Shown: positions 61,801 through 64,000 of the stretch, piece after piece
Layout: every line of letters starts with the position of its first letter
Numbering within the stretch: the stretch's first letter is position 1
Source of the DNA: Bugula neritina
Taxonomy: Eukaryota; Bryozoa; Gymnolaemata; Cheilostomatida; Bugulidae
Reading direction: 5' to 3'
DNA length: 64,000 bases
Assembly: GCA_964035545.1 (NCBI GenBank)
Contig: OZ037766.1
Location: 28,586,673-28,650,672 of the forward strand
The notes under the pieces: model-generated
Seen by the model: only the letters and a program-made list of their open reading frames with translations
What the model was told of the DNA's origin: nothing
The model's database searches: none
Position numbers and translations under genes: made by a program

Positions 61801-63878
61801 ATACTATGAACTTACTGGTTGATGACTTCTATTAGTACAGAGCTGTTAAATATAGTTAATACACTGCAGTGTCACTCTATTGTATGCATTGTTTTCACTT
61901 AATAAATTAGCATAGAAAATTTTATTTTATCTTGAAAGGTTTTGGTAAAAAAATTTTCTTTTAGTACTTCATATTTCACACCAAAACATATATATACATT
62001 AAAGTAGTAATTAGAATTTAGATGATTCTAGCTTAAATTTGAATAGCTCTTCCAAAACACAGGTAAAGTGACTTTTCAAATTAAATCTAAAATAAAAACA
62101 ACAAATGATTGAATAATTAACGCATATAATACTATGTATTCAATATTATTATGAGCTGATATTATTTGTGATTAGAAGTTGTTTCCCCTACCTTTCAGTT
62201 AGCCCATCCCAACAGCTTGTTCCAATAGTAGGCTCATTTGCACAAATAGAGGTGTGAAGGTTGGCGTAGAAACCTTGAGCTTTGAGCTCTAAGTTCACAA
62301 CCAGCTTCTCCAGATCTCCACTGAAGTCTCCTTCGTAACTCGTGGTTGACGGTTTCGTCCACGCCTTCCCGTGTGATCTTGACCTGATGGTCTCCATGGC
62401 TGGGTCGCCACAGTACTGTGCCAGCTGGTAAATATCAAAGTTCAAAGATATTTATAAGAATATTTGCATGAAATATGATTGACGAATGAAACAGCAGATT
62501 AGAGCTGCAAATATTTGCTACCTATTAGTTTTTTTTACTGGTTAAGCGAAGCAGCACAAATAAATAAATTAAAAGTTGAGTGCTATTTTAGAAGCAAAGA
62601 TTCAAAATTGAAATATTTAATAAGATCAACAATTACAATCAATTCAATTACAATGCTTTTTAAAAGAAGATAAATTTTCTGACCTTTGTTTGATTTAAAA
62701 CTATTTCAAGTTTAAAGCTACTGTATGCAGTTTGATAAAATGAACACTTCTTTGTGGTGAATACCAATTTTAGAAATTGTGCCTCCAATCATTATTACAC
62801 TCTTTTATATCACTATTTTTCTTAATTAACTCCCTTTTTTCTTTTAATTGGAACCTCAAATGATTAAAAATATATTAAAACATATATTTTATCTACTCGA
62901 CGAAGCATACAGCAGCTACAAAGTTGTTCAACATCACATAGGGACAGCAGCATCACGCAGGGATGACAGCATACCTTTGTTTTGTACTTGGGATAGTCAA
63001 GTATGGCCTTCTCTACACTAGATTTGAGTTCAATGTGATAGTCGTTGAGCAGAGTGTGAAGATTGACTCGGTCGAGTATATACTGAGAGAGTATTTTTGT
63101 AATCTTCATGTGGAACTCCCAGTTAGTGTCCAGCCAGACGAGACTGTGCATGCAGACCAGAAAGACATCTTCGCAGAAGTATCGACACGGCCTCATCTAA
63201 TATCATAAGCCAGAAATTATCACATGACTAAAATTTTATATTGTTGTACATGCAGCCGTGGCCTAGGGGGTTAGAGCATTTGCCTAGTAAGCACGAGGTC
63301 ATGGGTTCGAACCCCAACAAAGATCATTAGTGATGTTAGAAAGAGTATCCAGTCATAATTGTTCCTGTGCCCCATCTGAATAAGTCCTTAATCCAGTTTA
63401 AACAAAAAAACCTTCCATCAGGAGTTTCTCACAGGGATGATGGCTATAAACTTAGATGAGTTATATTGTTGTACATGTACATACAGTACGCACTTCAACA
63501 TTACAAATATGAATCATTCTCTTAAATAAATGAGTTTAAACAAGTAAAAACTGACAAATAAACAATTATTAAACTCACACCTTTCAAGGAGTACATAATA
63601 TGACTATTGTATTCTTTCAATTTTAAATATTTTGATCACATCATCAATTATTAAGAGCATTTTCAACCAAAACTGTGATCTACTCTTTGTTTAAGCTGTC
63701 GGCTTTTATCAACTGATGTGTTCTTATAATGGCAACAAATTTAATGGAAGGAAATACGTACGTCTGCATAGCCGTAGCATTTCTGGCAATGATTTAGCTT
63801 TACTAAATCTCTCATACAAGCCTCCATAGGAAGGAAATCTCTGGTGAAGTTGAGAGTTTTAAATATCAATTCCATTGC
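58871..63878 (-). CDS. glypican, 3' six exons (5' part outside window)
   Basis: Exons on the minus strand: 63762-63878, 62975-63196, 62192-62424, 60645-60753, 59639-59843 and 58871-59079. They join in phase into 364 residues ending in a stop. Glypicans are GPI-anchored heparan-sulfate proteoglycans that tune Wnt, Hedgehog, BMP and FGF signalling. Cys patterns fit the family core: MEACMRDLVKLNHCQKC, then RPCRYFCEDVFLVC, then ICANEP and SCWDG. A stalk follows with acidic Ser-Gly sites (ELGSGSGDDE and DEDSGK), typical glycosaminoglycan attachment. The last exon ends with a hydrophobic tail of about 18 residues after Ser/Asp-rich sequence, fitting a GPI signal. Vertebrate glypicans are about 560 residues, so roughly the first 200, including the signal peptide, lie upstream. 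Subfamily is not assigned. Confidence 0.85.
59853..60490. repeat. 20-bp minisatellite in a glypican intron
   Basis: About 31 copies of AGAGTTATTAGTGACAATGT with frequent CAGTGT and GATAGTGT variants, occupying most of the intron at 59844-60644. A few units are altered to ATATATACTCGTAGTTATTA. Confidence 0.95.
63236..63477 (+). repeat. tRNA-Thr-derived SINE, copy 4, with 17-bp target-site duplication
   Basis: The SINE body is 63253-63460 (208 bp). It is flanked by TTATATTGTTGTACATG at 63236-63252 and again at 63461-63477, a perfect 17-bp duplication. The head reads GCCGTGGCCTAGGGGGTTAG, CTAGTAA at the anticodon position (AGT, Thr) and GGTCATGGGTTCGAACCCC at the T arm. The tail matches copies 1-3. 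Perfect flanks and a well-preserved head mark it as the youngest copy here. It lies in a glypican intron. Confidence 0.9.
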
Positions 63879-64000
63879 CTACAAGGGAAGATAACTCTTT
63901 CTTATGAAGAGAATACAGATACTTAGGCTAAAATTTTTTTATGGCGATAAAACATTTTATTATAATATAATAATACAATAATATAATAGTTTCCATCATC

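Overview
This is eukaryotic, animal nuclear DNA. It is AT-rich, genes are split into small exons with GT-AG introns of roughly 100-1700 bp, and the recognisable genes (TRIM-like, Roco, caspase, CEBPZOS-like, hydroxylysine kinase, MTUS-like, glypican) are metazoan families. A marine lophotrochozoan-type invertebrate would fit; I cannot name the species. All gene models were built by hand by joining exons so that splice phase is conserved throughout. No transcript evidence was available.

Layout. 5-3390 (-): a decayed Ty1/copia retrotransposon with one 286-bp LTR, lacking its 5' LTR and gag. 3392-6680 (-): a 7-exon RING/B-box/coiled-coil (TRIM-like) gene whose stop codon lies against the broken end of the copia element. 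6681-8999: a divergent intergenic region with a TATA box. 9000-23118 (+): a 16-exon gene whose joined exons give one 1380-residue open frame with leucine-rich repeats, a Roc GTPase, a COR domain and a complete C-terminal caspase. This is the most striking object in the window. 24327-27304 (+): a two-exon Mutator-like (MULE) transposase with an intact frame. 27305-32169: no gene found; cryptically simple, self-complementary repeats. 32170-32844 (+): a two-exon CEBPZOS-like small membrane protein. 33767-37104 (-): a complete six-exon hydroxylysine kinase (HYKK) gene, tail-to-tail with the former. 37105-43991: no gene found. 43992-57397 (+): a 19-exon MTUS1/ATIP-like microtubule-associated protein. 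58871-63878 (-): the 3' six exons of a glypican, with glycosaminoglycan attachment sites and a C-terminal GPI signal; its 5' part lies beyond the window.

How they relate. The TRIM-like gene and the Roco-caspase are head to head, 2.3 kb apart. Both families are common in innate sensing and cell-death signalling, so a shared regulatory region is plausible but is an inference. The Roco-caspase would join a ligand-type LRR sensor, a GTP-dependent dimerisation switch and a death protease in one chain, an arrangement functionally reminiscent of NLR/apoptosome signalling. The other genes look like ordinary housekeeping or developmental genes.

Repeats are abundant. There is a tRNA-Thr-derived SINE family (four near-full copies, one fragment and one variant; one copy has a perfect 17-bp target-site duplication). 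There are also shorter tRNA-like elements and many intronic minisatellites (units of 17, 20, 21, 29, 33 and 75 bp), two of which run directly into splice acceptors of the MTUS-like gene.
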